64,000 nt of DNA from an uncultured Collinsella sp. (GCA_959026725.1 CAUFMG010000006.1:1-64000), one strand, 5' to 3'. Shown: positions 34,937 through 43,613, counted from the stretch's first letter. A program made the numbers and translations. The notes: generated by a model not told the origin, from the letters alone.

Positions 34937-35812
34937 ATGTTCGATATGGTTTCTCGCCGCGGATTCGTTTCGCTTTCTGCTGTCGCCGCTGCCGGCCTTG
35001 GTCTTGCCGGCTGTTCGGGCAGCAAGACGTCCGAGCCGGCCGGATCCGATGTCGGCTCCGCCAAGGCCTCTTCCAAGAAGGAAACCGTCGAGCTGCAGGT
35101 CTTTGCCGCTAACTCCCTCGAGAAGGCCCTGCCCGAGGTTCAGGAGCTCTACACCGACCAAACCGGCACCACCTTTGCCGACACGCAGTTTAAGGCCTCC
35201 GGCGACCTCGTCGAGCAGATGAAGGCCGGCGCCACGGTCGACGTGCTCATCACCGCTTCCAAGGGCACCATGGATGACGCTGAGACCGCCGAGCTCGTCG
35301 ACACCGACACCCGCGAGGACATGTTCGTCAACGATCTCGTGATCATTCGCGCCGAGGGCTCCGATACTAAGGTCGAGGCCATCGCCGACGTCGCGAATCT
35401 GGACGGTAAGATTGCCATCGGCGACGCCAAGACCGTCCCCGCCGGCAAGTACGCCAACCAGGCGCTGGCTTCCGTGGGCCTCTATACCGGTACCGAGGGC
35501 GACGACGGCGAGTACGCGCCCGAGCTCGCCGACAAGGTAGCCCTGGCCGACAAGGTCGGCACCGCTGCGTCTTACGTCTCTACAGGCGACTGCGTGGCGG
35601 GTTTTGTCTACAGCTCCGATATCTTCCGCTACGACGGCATCGAGGAGGCCTTCGTGTGCCCCGAGGACTCGCACAAGCCCATCGTGTATCCCGGCGCTGT
35701 CGCCGATAGCTCCGAGCATGCCGACGAGGCCAAGGCGTTCATCGACTTCTGCCTGACCAACAAGAAAGCCCAGAAGATTTGGGCCAAGTACGGCTTTGAG
35801 CTTTCCGAGTAG
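34937..35812 (+). CDS. modA: Molybdate ABC transporter substrate-binding lipoprotein ModA
   Basis: A 291-residue periplasmic-binding-type protein anchored as a lipoprotein: SRRGFVSLSAVAAAGLGLAG then Cys (lipobox LAGC); the SRRGF start also resembles a Tat signal. The mature protein has the ModA pattern: VFAANSLEKALPEV, FKASGDLVEQMKAGATVDVLI, IAIGDAKTVPAGKYA, GFVYSSD and VYPGAV. It delivers molybdate or tungstate to ModB. GAAAGGG lies six bases before this ATG. A sharp preference for C-ending codons implies good expression. Confidence 0.93.
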   Translation: MFDMVSRRGFVSLSAVAAAGLGLAGCSGSKTSEPAGSDVGSAKASSKKETVELQVFAANSLEKALPEVQELYTDQTGTTFADTQFKASGDLVEQMKAGATVDVLITASKGTMDDAETAELVDTDTREDMFVNDLVIIRAEGSDTKVEAIADVANLDGKIAIGDAKTVPAGKYANQALASVGLYTGTEGDDGEYAPELADKVALADKVGTAASYVSTGDCVAGFVYSSDIFRYDGIEEAFVCPEDSHKPIVYPGAVADSSEHADEAKAFIDFCLTNKKAQKIWAKYGFELSE

Positions 35813-35928
35813 TGCGAAAGGGCACTGTATAACGATATTCTTGAGGGCGGGCGTTCTTGCGATCGCCTGTCCTTTTTGATTGAACCGGCGTGCCTGCGCG
35901 CCGTTGCCCTGTGTTTGAGGAGTCGCCC

Positions 35929-37410
35929 GTGTCAAGGAAAACGATTCGCCTGCTCGCCGCGCTGGCAGCGGTTCTCTTTGCGTTTACCTCGCTGCCTGGG
36001 GCTGCCTGTGCCGAGGCTCTCTTTACCACCGCCGATGGGTGCCAGGCGACCGAGGACTCCGCGCTTATCGATGGCGTCGAGTTTGGCCTCAACGCGTTTG
36101 AGCGCAATGCCAAGGGCACGGCACGCTCGTTTGCAGGTCAGCCCGAGGGCTATCGATTTCCCATCTACAAAAAGACGACGCTTGTGACGGTGACGACGCC
36201 TTCGAACATCGTGGTGTGGGTTGATGCACACGCCGCTAAGGACGCGGGGCTCGACATTACAAACGCCTCTGACCAAAAGGCGCTTAAGAAGATGCTCACG
36301 GGGCTCGATAAGTCTCACTCCATGGGCGGAGCGCTGCTGGAGGACTCCAGGCTTGAGTGGGTGTTTACCTCGGACAACGAACTTGTGCAGGGCGATTATC
36401 GCTATCAGTTTAAGGTGAAGGGCGAAGACGGCGATTGCTACACGGTGGTGAATGCCGCCGAGGCCGCGAACGCCGAGCTTGATCTGGGTGGCGGAGCCCT
36501 GTGGAGCGACAACGCCGCCTTAGTGCCGTATGCGAGCGTCTCGACGACGGAGCCACCTTCGCTGGCGGAGTGCGCCCAGACGTTTTTTGGCGGCATCGAC
36601 TACCGTCCGTTTTGGGTTTCTATCAAAACGAGCGGCCTTGCCCTGCTGATCTCCTTTGCGCTGGGCCTGTTCGCCGCGTGGAAGACTATGGGTACCTCGA
36701 GCCGCATCAAGGGCCTGCTCGACTCGGTCTTTACCATTCCTATGGTGCTGCCGCCCACGGTCTGCGGCTTTCTGCTCCTCATGCTGTTTGGCCGCTCGAC
36801 CGGGGTGGGCCAGTGGCTCATCGCGCACGGCGTCTCGATCGTCTTTACGTGGCCCGCGGCGGTGATATCTGCCGTGGTTGTGTCGTTCCCGCTCGTCTAT
36901 CGTACGGCACTCGGAGCCTTCGAGAGCCTCGACACGCAGATGCTCGATGCGGCGCGAACCCTGGGATGGTCCGAGCGTCGCATCTTTACCAAGCTTATGA
37001 TGCCGCTTGGCTGGCCCTCGATTGCCGCCGGCACGGTGCTCGCCTTTGCCCGCGCGATGGGCGAGTTTGGTTGCACGCTGTTCTTTGCAGGCAACTATGC
37101 CGGCATTACGCAGACCATTCCCATTGCGATTTACTTTGAGTGGATGGGCGGTAACACGTCGGTGGCCCTCTTTTGGGTCGCCGTCGTGATCGTGTTCAGT
37201 TTCCTGGTCATCCTGTTCATCAACATGTACACGGCGCATTCGCAAAAGTATCGCGAGCGTGGTCTCTCCCGTGCGGAGCGCAAGCACGCCAAAGATCTTG
37301 CCGGACAGGGCGATTCGCTCGATCCGGCGGGCGGCGATGCCTTGCGTATCGATCGCGAGGCGCTGGCCGAGCTCATGCGCGATGATGCGGCGCAGCAGGG
37401 AGGTCGATAA
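35929..37410 (+). CDS. modB: Molybdate ABC permease ModB with an extra N-terminal exported domain
   Basis: 493 residues from a GTG start (seven bases after GAGGAG). Residues 1-30 are a signal peptide (AALAAVLFAFTSLPGAACA). Residues 31-225 are a hydrophilic domain with FGLNAFERNAKGTARSF and GEDGDCYTVVNAAE, with no family I recognise. From about 235 on comes a normal ModB permease: ALLISFALGLFAAW, FTIPMVLPPTVCGFLLL, and the coupling motif LDAARTLGWSERRIFTKLMMPLGWPSI. ModB proteins are usually about 220-280 residues, so this is a roughly doubled, fused form. A hydrophilic 40-residue tail follows the last helix. Confidence 0.88.
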   Translation: MSRKTIRLLAALAAVLFAFTSLPGAACAEALFTTADGCQATEDSALIDGVEFGLNAFERNAKGTARSFAGQPEGYRFPIYKKTTLVTVTTPSNIVVWVDAHAAKDAGLDITNASDQKALKKMLTGLDKSHSMGGALLEDSRLEWVFTSDNELVQGDYRYQFKVKGEDGDCYTVVNAAEAANAELDLGGGALWSDNAALVPYASVSTTEPPSLAECAQTFFGGIDYRPFWVSIKTSGLALLISFALGLFAAWKTMGTSSRIKGLLDSVFTIPMVLPPTVCGFLLLMLFGRSTGVGQWLIAHGVSIVFTWPAAVISAVVVSFPLVYRTALGAFESLDTQMLDAARTLGWSERRIFTKLMMPLGWPSIAAGTVLAFARAMGEFGCTLFFAGNYAGITQTIPIAIYFEWMGGNTSVALFWVAVVIVFSFLVILFINMYTAHSQKYRERGLSRAERKHAKDLAGQGDSLDPAGGDALRIDREALAELMRDDAAQQGGR

Positions 37411-37413
37411 GCT

Positions 37414-38484
37414 ATGTCGCTCGTTTTGGATATTAAGAAACGTTATCCCGGGTTTGTGCTCGACATGCAGCTTGAGGCCGGCGAGGAGCGCGTGGCGCTG
37501 CTGGGCGCCTCGGGTTGCGGCAAGAGCTGCACACTGCGCTGCATTGCCGGTGTGGAGACGCCCGACGAGGGCAAGATCGTCGTCAACGGCGTGACATTTT
37601 TTGACTCGGCCGCGGGCATTAACCTGTCGCCTCAGGAGCGCAAATGCGCTCTGCTGTTCCAAAACTATCAGCTGTTTCCCAATATGACGGTGGCCGATAA
37701 CGTGTGCGCTGGCGTAAAGGATGCGGGCGACGCCGCGGCGCGCAAAAGGCTGGCCGAGCGCTATCTGGGCATTTTCGGTCTGGCCGACTTTGTCGACCGC
37801 TATCCCGCGCGACTCTCGGGCGGTCAGCAGCAACGTGTGGCGCTTGCGCGCATGGTGGCGGCGCATCCGGGCATTTTTATGTTCGACGAGCCCATGAGCG
37901 CACTCGATTCCTATCTTAAGAGCGCCCTCGAGCAGAACATGCTCGACCTGTTCGATGTGTGCAACCGCACCGTGCTCTACGTGAGCCACGATATCGACGA
38001 GGCATGTCGCCTGTGCCAGCGCATCTGCGTGATGCATAACGGGCACGTCGAGGAGATCGGCTCCGTCGAGGACGTGGTCCGCTGTCCGCAGACGCTGGCG
38101 GCGCTGCGCCTGACGGGCTGCAAGAACACAAGCCGGGCGCGCAAGATCGGATCCCAAGAAGTTGAGGCGCTCGATTGGGGCATGACCTTTAGCGTGGGTC
38201 GTGAGGTGCCCGATGAGGTGGCATATCTGGGCATTCGTGCGAGCTACTTCCATGTGGACAACCGTGCTGAGCGGGGTCGCAACAGCTACGACCTGCATGT
38301 GGCCCGGGTGAGTGATTCGCGTTTTGAGCGCTTGGTGCTGTTGGACGTGCCGCGCGCCGATGCGCCCACGCGTCTGCAGTGGAAGGTCAACAAGGTGGGC
38401 GTGCCTGTCGACGAACTGCCGCAAGCAGGCGAGACGCTGCGCATGCACTTCGATGCGAGTAGGATCCATTTGGTTTGTCGATAG
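37414..38484 (+). CDS. modC: Molybdate ABC transporter ATPase ModC
   Basis: A 356-residue ATPase powering molybdate import. Walker A GASGCGKS, Q-loop LLFQNYQLFPNMTV, signature RLSGGQQQRVALARM, Walker B IFMFDEPMSALD and switch VSHDIDEA are intact. The C-terminal third should be the molybdate-binding TOBE/MOP domain but is only weakly similar. Starts three bases after the modB stop; clearly one operon. The 200 bases after it hold no gene until the tiny ORF at 38686. Confidence 0.93.
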   Translation: MSLVLDIKKRYPGFVLDMQLEAGEERVALLGASGCGKSCTLRCIAGVETPDEGKIVVNGVTFFDSAAGINLSPQERKCALLFQNYQLFPNMTVADNVCAGVKDAGDAAARKRLAERYLGIFGLADFVDRYPARLSGGQQQRVALARMVAAHPGIFMFDEPMSALDSYLKSALEQNMLDLFDVCNRTVLYVSHDIDEACRLCQRICVMHNGHVEEIGSVEDVVRCPQTLAALRLTGCKNTSRARKIGSQEVEALDWGMTFSVGREVPDEVAYLGIRASYFHVDNRAERGRNSYDLHVARVSDSRFERLVLLDVPRADAPTRLQWKVNKVGVPVDELPQAGETLRMHFDASRIHLVCR

Positions 38485-38685
38485 CGCCGGGTAATGCTGT
38501 CGGGGATATAAGCCTCGGCGGTTTTGTCTTGCCGTTTGCCGAATGAGGAATGACAAATCCTTATCAGTCAAGATAATTATTTATTAAACGACTGCACACG
38601 ACGCTGTCGTACGAATGTCAACGGTGTTCGCATGGTCGATGACCGTTGATATAGTTGACCTCAACTTGTAAAGGAGGGTGCGCAC

Positions 38686-38754
38686 ATGCCGCAGACGACA
38701 TACATTCGCCGCGTTGCCGCGCGTGCCCTATACATGGCTCGGAGTCGCATATGA
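38686..38754 (+). CDS. 22-codon candidate leader ORF ahead of the dehydratase cluster
   Basis: MPQTTYIRRVAARALYMARS-RI, with the strong ribosome site AAAGGAGGG eight bases upstream. Its stop overlaps the next ORF's start (ATGA at 38751-38754), which typically signals translational coupling. Basic, with five Arg. No similarity known to me. The region before it (38485-38685) contains AT-rich sequence but no other gene. Confidence 0.4.
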   Translation: MPQTTYIRRVAARALYMARSRI

Positions 38755-38921
38755 GCAGGTATGTTCACGGCTCCGGGAGAGACGACGCACAACTAAATAA
38801 CTGTCCGCAAGGCAGGTTCCCCAAAATTCCGGGTTTAGGCGCGGCTGGGTTTTCGCCACCCACCGTGCAGCAATACCGTAGCTATTCATTTTTGGTTCGA
38901 GAGGGGAACCGTTATGGCTGA
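38751..38921 (+). CDS. 56-codon candidate ORF coupled to the first dehydratase gene
   Basis: MSRYVHGSGRDDAQLNNCPQ ... VREGNRYG. Start overlaps the preceding mini-ORF by four bases, and its stop (TGA at 38919) lies inside the first codons of the dehydratase gene (ATGGCTGA). No own ribosome site is needed if coupled. Near its end GGTTC/GAACC can fold around the downstream gene's GAGAGGGG site, so translation of this ORF could expose that site. Unknown function; it may be a chance frame across a structured leader. Confidence 0.35.
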   Translation: MSRYVHGSGRDDAQLNNCPQGRFPKIPGLGAAGFSPPTVQQYRSYSFLVREGNRYG

Positions 38922-40197
38922 AGAATTTGATTTCCATCCGATGTGGGAGAGCCTCGGCATGAATCTTGCCGACCACGACATGCTGCTGGGTGCCGTGGGC
39001 CAGATGTACGGCGATATGTTTCTGACGCAGAACAATCGCCCCAAGTCCACGTCCTACCTGGATTTTGTCGCCACCAACATCCACAGTGGCCGCATTAAGG
39101 AGATGCTTGACAAGAAGGCGGCCGGCGAGGCCACCAAGATCGTCGGCTCGTTCTGCGTGTACGTGCCCGAGGAGATCGTGCTTGCCTGTGACGGCATTCC
39201 CGTTGGTCTGTGCTCGGGTGCCGATTGGGCAACCGATAAGGTCGAGGAGCACCTGCCGCGCAACACCTGTCCGCTTATCAAGAGCTTTGCCGGCTTTAAG
39301 CTGGGCGAGGTCTGCCCCTACATTGAGTCGAGTGACCTGGTGGTAGGCGAGAACACCTGCGACGGTAAGAAGAAAGCCTACGAGTTCTTTGCCACGCAAA
39401 AGAACATGTACGTCATGGATATTCCCAACGTGCACGACGAGTCGACGCTCGTGACCTGGAAGGCCGAGGTCAAGAAGCTCGCCGCCAAGATCGAGGACGA
39501 GTGCGGCGTCAAGATTACGCCCGAGCGTCTGAAGGCTGCCATCCACGCCGTCAATGAGAAGCGCCGCGCCCTGCAGCGCCTCGCTGAGACCCGCGCTGCC
39601 GACCCTGCGCCCATCAGCGGTCTCGACAGCCTGCTGACCGTTCAGGCCGCCTTTATGGACGACACACCGCGTCTGACCGGAGCCATCAACGATATGGCGG
39701 CTGAGTGCGAGCAGCGTGTCGAGGCCGGCGAGGGCGTGGCACCCAAGGGGACCAAGCGCATCCTGTACACCGGTACGCCCATGGCCGTGCCCAACTGGAA
39801 GCTGTTCAACCTTATCGAGAAGGCCGGCGGCGTTGTGGTGGGCGAGGAGTCCTGCACGGGTTCGCGCTATTACAAGGACTTGGTCGATGAGTCCGGTGAG
39901 ACGGTTGACGAGATGCTCGATGCTATCGCCGAGCGCTACTTTAAGATCAACTGCGCCGTCTTTACGCCCAACGACCAGCGTATGAAGGACATTGTCCAGA
40001 TGGCCAAGGACCTGCATGCCGATGGCATCGTCGACGTGGCCCTGCAGTTCTGCACGCTCTACGAGATGGAGTCCTTCGCCGTGGAGAAGGCCGCCGAGGA
40101 GGCAGGCATTCCGTTTATGCACATCACGACCGACTACGCCGGTGAGGATGCAGGCCAACTGCAAACCAGGATCGAGGCTTTCTTGGAAACCATTTAG
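38914..40197 (+). CDS. 2-hydroxyacyl-CoA dehydratase D-component/double-cubane cluster family protein, first copy
   Basis: A 427-residue iron-sulfur protein of the HgdB/HgdC-like superfamily (YjiM type). Conserved cysteine segments are GSFCVYVPEEIVLACDGIP, NTCPLIKSFAGF, EVCPYIESSDLVVGENTCDGKKKAYE, GEESCTGSRYY and INCAVFTPN. Single-subunit members of this branch carry a double-cubane [8Fe-9S] cluster and, after ATP-driven one-electron reduction by an activator, reduce small difficult substrates; the physiological substrate is unknown. No partner dehydratase subunits or CoA transferase are nearby, which argues against amino-acid fermentation. Activator encoded at 41670. Confidence 0.85.
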   Translation: MAEEFDFHPMWESLGMNLADHDMLLGAVGQMYGDMFLTQNNRPKSTSYLDFVATNIHSGRIKEMLDKKAAGEATKIVGSFCVYVPEEIVLACDGIPVGLCSGADWATDKVEEHLPRNTCPLIKSFAGFKLGEVCPYIESSDLVVGENTCDGKKKAYEFFATQKNMYVMDIPNVHDESTLVTWKAEVKKLAAKIEDECGVKITPERLKAAIHAVNEKRRALQRLAETRAADPAPISGLDSLLTVQAAFMDDTPRLTGAINDMAAECEQRVEAGEGVAPKGTKRILYTGTPMAVPNWKLFNLIEKAGGVVVGEESCTGSRYYKDLVDESGETVDEMLDAIAERYFKINCAVFTPNDQRMKDIVQMAKDLHADGIVDVALQFCTLYEMESFAVEKAAEEAGIPFMHITTDYAGEDAGQLQTRIEAFLETI

Positions 40198-40212
40198 GGG
40201 TATCCGTTCCGG

Positions 40213-40314
40213 CGGCTTCCCCAGGCACCCGATCTTGCCGTTCAAACCGTCGCTTACGTACCAAAGTACGCGGCGCTCCTCTTTCACGGCAACCTCGGGC
40301 ACCTGGGAAAGCCG
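40213..40314 (+). repeat. Structured intergenic element, copy 1
   Basis: The arms CGGCTTCCCCAGG..CCCGA..TTGCCGT and their complement pair over about 29 positions; the centre CGTCGCTTACGTACCAAAG contains a GTAC-CAAA-GTAC hairpin. It starts 16 bases after the first dehydratase gene. A second copy follows the second dehydratase gene (41511). The loops are almost identical, while the stems differ by paired compensatory changes. Confidence 0.8.
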
Positions 40315-40351
40315 TTTCCTTGGTTGGTTAAAAGGTTTGTTAAGGAGTTAT

Positions 40352-41515
40352 ATGTCGGAAAATATTGAGCAGCCGTTGCCGTCCACGTTTGAGGAGTTCA
40401 ACGAGCAGCGCAAGGCGGCGTTTATTCGCGTTAAGGATTACAAACAGGCAGGCAATCGCCTGGTCGGCTTCTTGTGCAGCTATACGCCGCTCGAGATTAT
40501 CGATGCTGCGGGGGCTGCGAGCGTGGCGCTGTGCGGCACGTCCGATGAGGTGATTCCCGAGGCCGAGAAGGTGCTGCCGGCAAACCTGTGTCCGCTCATC
40601 AAATCGACGTACGGCTTTGCCTATTCGCAAAAGTGCCCGTTTACGTACTTTAGCGACATGATCATCGGCGAGACCACCTGCGACGGCAAGAAGAAGATGT
40701 ACGAGCTGCTCAACGAGCTCAAGCGCACGCACATTCTGCATCTTCCGCAGGGTCGCGACCGTGCCTACGAGCGCGAGGGCTGGTACGAGGAGTGCCGTCT
40801 GCTCAAGGAGGAGCTCGAGAACTTCTACGGCATCACGATTACCGACGATGACCTGCGCGCTGCCGTCCGTCGTCGCAACCGCTTGCGTGCGGCCCAGCTC
40901 GAGATGTTCGCGCTGCAGGCCAACCAGCCGGCGGCCATGAGCGGCGTCGACCTGATGAGCACTATGTTTGCCGGTACGTTCAGCTTTGATATCGAGGCCT
41001 ATACGCAGCAGCTGGAGCAAAAGGTCGCCAAGCTGCGTGAGTCCTACGAGGCTGGCGAGCGCCCGATTGCGGCGGATGCCAAGCGCATTCTGATCACTGG
41101 CTGCCCGGTGGGCGGCGTGATCAACAAGATCGGCCGCACCATCGAGTCCAACGGTGGTGTGGTCGTGTGCATGGACGACTGCTCGGGCGAGCGCACGGCG
41201 GCCATGATGATCGACCCGGAGGCTCCCGATATCCTGCACGCCATCGCCGACCGCTACCTGGACATCAACTGCTCGGTCATGACGCCTAACGAAGGCCGCA
41301 TGGGAAACACGCTGGCTATGTGCGAGAAGTACCATGTCGATGGCGTGGTAGAGAGCGTGCTGCAGGCCTGCCACACCTTCAACGTTGAGAGCGCGCGCAT
41401 GCAGGAGGCTGTCGAGGGTGCGAGCATTCCGTACATGAAGATTGAGACCGATTACAGCAATGGCGACATGGGTCAGATCGAGACTCGCATCGCTGCCTTC
41501 ATCGAAACCCTCTAG
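40352..41515 (+). CDS. 2-hydroxyacyl-CoA dehydratase D-component/double-cubane cluster family protein, second copy
   Basis: A 387-residue paralogue of the preceding gene. Matching motifs in order: FLCSYTPLEIIDAAGAA, NLCPLIKSTYGFAYSQKCP, MIIGETTCDGKKKMYELL, MDDCSGERTAA, LDINCSVMTPNEGRM and the C-terminal YMKIETDYSNGDMGQIETRI. It resembles E. coli YjiM and characterised double-cubane cluster proteins in length (about 380-390). TAAGGAG lies seven bases before the ATG. Whether the two copies form a heterodimer or are two separate enzymes served by one activator is open. Confidence 0.87.
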   Translation: MSENIEQPLPSTFEEFNEQRKAAFIRVKDYKQAGNRLVGFLCSYTPLEIIDAAGAASVALCGTSDEVIPEAEKVLPANLCPLIKSTYGFAYSQKCPFTYFSDMIIGETTCDGKKKMYELLNELKRTHILHLPQGRDRAYEREGWYEECRLLKEELENFYGITITDDDLRAAVRRRNRLRAAQLEMFALQANQPAAMSGVDLMSTMFAGTFSFDIEAYTQQLEQKVAKLRESYEAGERPIAADAKRILITGCPVGGVINKIGRTIESNGGVVVCMDDCSGERTAAMMIDPEAPDILHAIADRYLDINCSVMTPNEGRMGNTLAMCEKYHVDGVVESVLQACHTFNVESARMQEAVEGASIPYMKIETDYSNGDMGQIETRIAAFIETL

Positions 41516-41617
41516 CTTCCTCAGGCACCGGATCTTGCCCCTCAAACCGTCGCTTGCGTACCAAAGTACGCTGCGCTCCTCTTTCGGGGTAACCTCCGGC
41601 ACCTGAGAAACCTAGAG
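41511..41617 (+). repeat. Structured intergenic element, copy 2
   Basis: CTCTAG.TT.CTCAGG..CCGGA..TT.CCCC pairs with its complement ending CTAGAG at 41617; the centre repeats the GTAC-CAAA-GTAC hairpin of copy 1 (GCGTAC/GTACGC here, one pair longer). The left arm overlaps the stop codon of the second dehydratase gene. No run of T follows, so a plain terminator is not the best explanation. Confidence 0.8.
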
Positions 41618-41669
41618 TTAAGGCGCCTGAACGCGCCGCTACCTTTGATGTTTAGATTGGGAGAGAGCC

Positions 41670-42434
41670 ATGATAGGGATCGGGATCGATATCGGGTCTA
41701 CGGCGGCTAAGGCTGCTGTGGTCGACGGGGAGGGTTCGGTGGCGTGGACGTGCGTGCAGCCAACCGGGTTCTCCTCGGTCGATGCGGCCGAACGGCTGCG
41801 CGAGGCACTGGCAGCGGCTGGCTATGACGTGGCTGCCGACGACGTGCGCGTGATCGCGACCGGCTACGGCCGTGTCGCCGTGCCCTATGCGCACAAGGTC
41901 GTGACCGAGATCACCTGCCACGGCACCGGTGCCGTGCGCCTGTTTGGCGATCACGGCACGGTGATTGACGTGGGCGGCCAGGACACCAAGGTCATTCAGC
42001 TTAAAAGTGGCCGCGTGGCCAAGTTCGCCATGAACGACAAGTGCGCTGCCGGTACGGGGCGCTTTTTGGAGATCATGGCCGACCGTCTGGGTATTTCCCA
42101 ACAGCAGATGGCCGACCTTGCGCGTTCCGGTGAGCCCACCAAGATCAGCAGCATGTGCACGGTGTTTGCCGAAAGCGAGGTCATCAGCCTGATCGGTCGC
42201 GGTGAGCCGCGCGAGAACATTGCACGTGGCGTGATCGACAGCGTGGTCTCGCGCGTGGCGACCATGGCCGGGCAGGCCGCGGGCGCCCCGTACTACCTGA
42301 CCGGTGGCCTGTGCGAGAACGCCTTCGTGGTGGAGCGGTTGGTCGAGCTGCTGGGGTCGCCGGTGACCACCTCGCCCCAGGCTCGCTTTGCCGGAGCGAT
42401 TGGCGCGGCGATTCGCGCACAGGCGCTCAATTAA
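41670..42434 (+). CDS. ATP-dependent activator of the dehydratase/double-cubane proteins (HgdC/YjiL family)
   Basis: A 254-residue ASKHA-fold ATPase whose dimer holds one bridging [4Fe-4S] cluster and fires single low-potential electrons into its partner. ATP motifs GIDIGSTAAKAAVVD and DVGGQDTKVIQL; cluster ligands Cys125 (NDKCAAGTGRF) and Cys163 (SSMCTVFAESEVI), almost the same numbers as in the Acidaminococcus activator. GGGAGAG lies before the ATG. It serves the two proteins encoded just upstream and directly precedes selD. Confidence 0.92.
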   Translation: MIGIGIDIGSTAAKAAVVDGEGSVAWTCVQPTGFSSVDAAERLREALAAAGYDVAADDVRVIATGYGRVAVPYAHKVVTEITCHGTGAVRLFGDHGTVIDVGGQDTKVIQLKSGRVAKFAMNDKCAAGTGRFLEIMADRLGISQQQMADLARSGEPTKISSMCTVFAESEVISLIGRGEPRENIARGVIDSVVSRVATMAGQAAGAPYYLTGGLCENAFVVERLVELLGSPVTTSPQARFAGAIGAAIRAQALN

Positions 42435-42504
42435 TGCATCCGCCGCAGGCTCGCATTCATGCGTATACTGGGAGAAAATGATTGACCGATGAGAGGAGGT
42501 ATCG

Positions 42505-43554
42505 ATGGTTGACGATCAGATTAGGCTCACGTCCATGACGGCCGCGAGCGGTTGAGCCGCTAAGTTGGCTCCTGGAGCCCTCGCCCAGGTCCTGGGCGAT
42601 TTACCCAATGTGCATAACGACAACTTGCTCGTGGGGTTCGATACCTCCGACGATGCGAGCGTCTTCCGCGTAGGGGAGAACCTGGGGCTCGTGCAGTCCA
42701 TTGACTTCTTCCCACCGATGGTTGACGACCCGTTCCTCTTTGGCCAGATCGCCGCGGCCAACTCGCTGTCGGACATCTACGCCATGGGCGGGCGGCCGAG
42801 CCATGCCATGAACCTGCTGTGCATTCCGAGCTGCCTGGGCGTTGAGGTTGCCGGCCAGATTCTGGCGGGCGGCGCCGACAAGTGCGTCGAGGCGGATTGC
42901 TCCATCGCGGGCGGCCACACCATCAACGACGACGAGCCCAAGTACGGTCTGTCCGTGAGCGGCTTTGTGCCACTCGACCGTATGCTCGCCAACAGCGGCG
43001 CGCACGTGGGCGATGTTCTGCTGCTGACCAAGGCGATCGGCTCGGGCATCATCACCACGGCCATTAAGGGCGAGCTCATCGAGCAGGACGAGGCCGCAGC
43101 CATGTTTGACTCGATGCGCACCCTCAACGAGGCTCCGATTCGTCTGGCCGAGGGACTCGAGCTTCACGGCTGCACCGACATTACGGGCTTTGGCCTGATC
43201 GGGCATGCGTGCGAGATGGCCGAGGGCTCGGGCGTGCAGATTGAACTTGCGTCGGGGGCGGTGCCGCTCTTTGACCAGGTGCTCGATATGGCGCGTCTGG
43301 GCATTATCCCCGCGGGCTCCTACCGCAACCAAGACTTCTTTGGCCCGCGTGTGGCTGCCGACGAAGACTTGGAGCTGGGAATGTTGGATGCACTGTACGA
43401 TCCGCAGACTTCGGGCGGTTTGCTTATTGCGGCGCCCGCGGCGGATGTGGATGAGCTTGCGCGTCGTCTGCATGCTGAGGGACGCGTTGCCGCTACGATC
43501 GGCCGCGTGTGCGAGCCGGTGCCGGGCGGTCCTGCCGTTCGCGTTGTGCATTAA
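42505..43554 (+). CDS. selD: Selenide, water dikinase SelD, itself a selenoprotein
   Basis: A 349-residue enzyme making selenophosphate from selenide and ATP. Reading from the ATG at 42505 (GAGGAGGT upstream), codon 17 is UGA at 42553-42555, in the context S-G-U-A-A-K; E. coli SelD has Cys17 and Lys20 at the same positions, so UGA is read as Sec17. A hairpin lies 11 bases downstream. The rest is typical: DDASVFRVGENLGLVQSIDFFPP, AANSLSDIYAMGG, AGGHTINDDEPKYGLSVSGFV, GCTDITGFGLIGHACEMA and DPQTSGGLLI. An annotation starting after the UGA would lose the catalytic residue. Confidence 0.95.
42553..42580 (+). promoter_or_regulatory. Candidate bacterial SECIS in selD
   Basis: The UGA is followed at +12 by GGCTC-CTG-GAGCC (42567-42579), a 5-bp stem with a three-base loop at the distance expected for SelB recruitment. 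Confidence 0.7.
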
Positions 43555-43567
43555 GGAAAACCGTTTA

Positions 43568-43604
43568 TGCGACCGCCTACTGTTCTGGGCGGTCCCTTTT
43601 GAAA
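43568..43604 (+). terminator. Hairpin between selD and yedF
   Basis: GCGACCGCC-TACTGTTCT-GGGCGGTCCC followed by TTTT, directly before the yedF ribosome site. It would act as a partial terminator or processing site within the selenium operon. Confidence 0.6.
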
Positions 43605-43613
43605 GGAAAAACT

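Noticed and set aside
38752..38754. UGA ending the 22-codon mini-ORF as a third Sec codon
   Set aside because: Read-through would add only 14 codons with no known selenoprotein context, and the ATGA overlap explains the stop.
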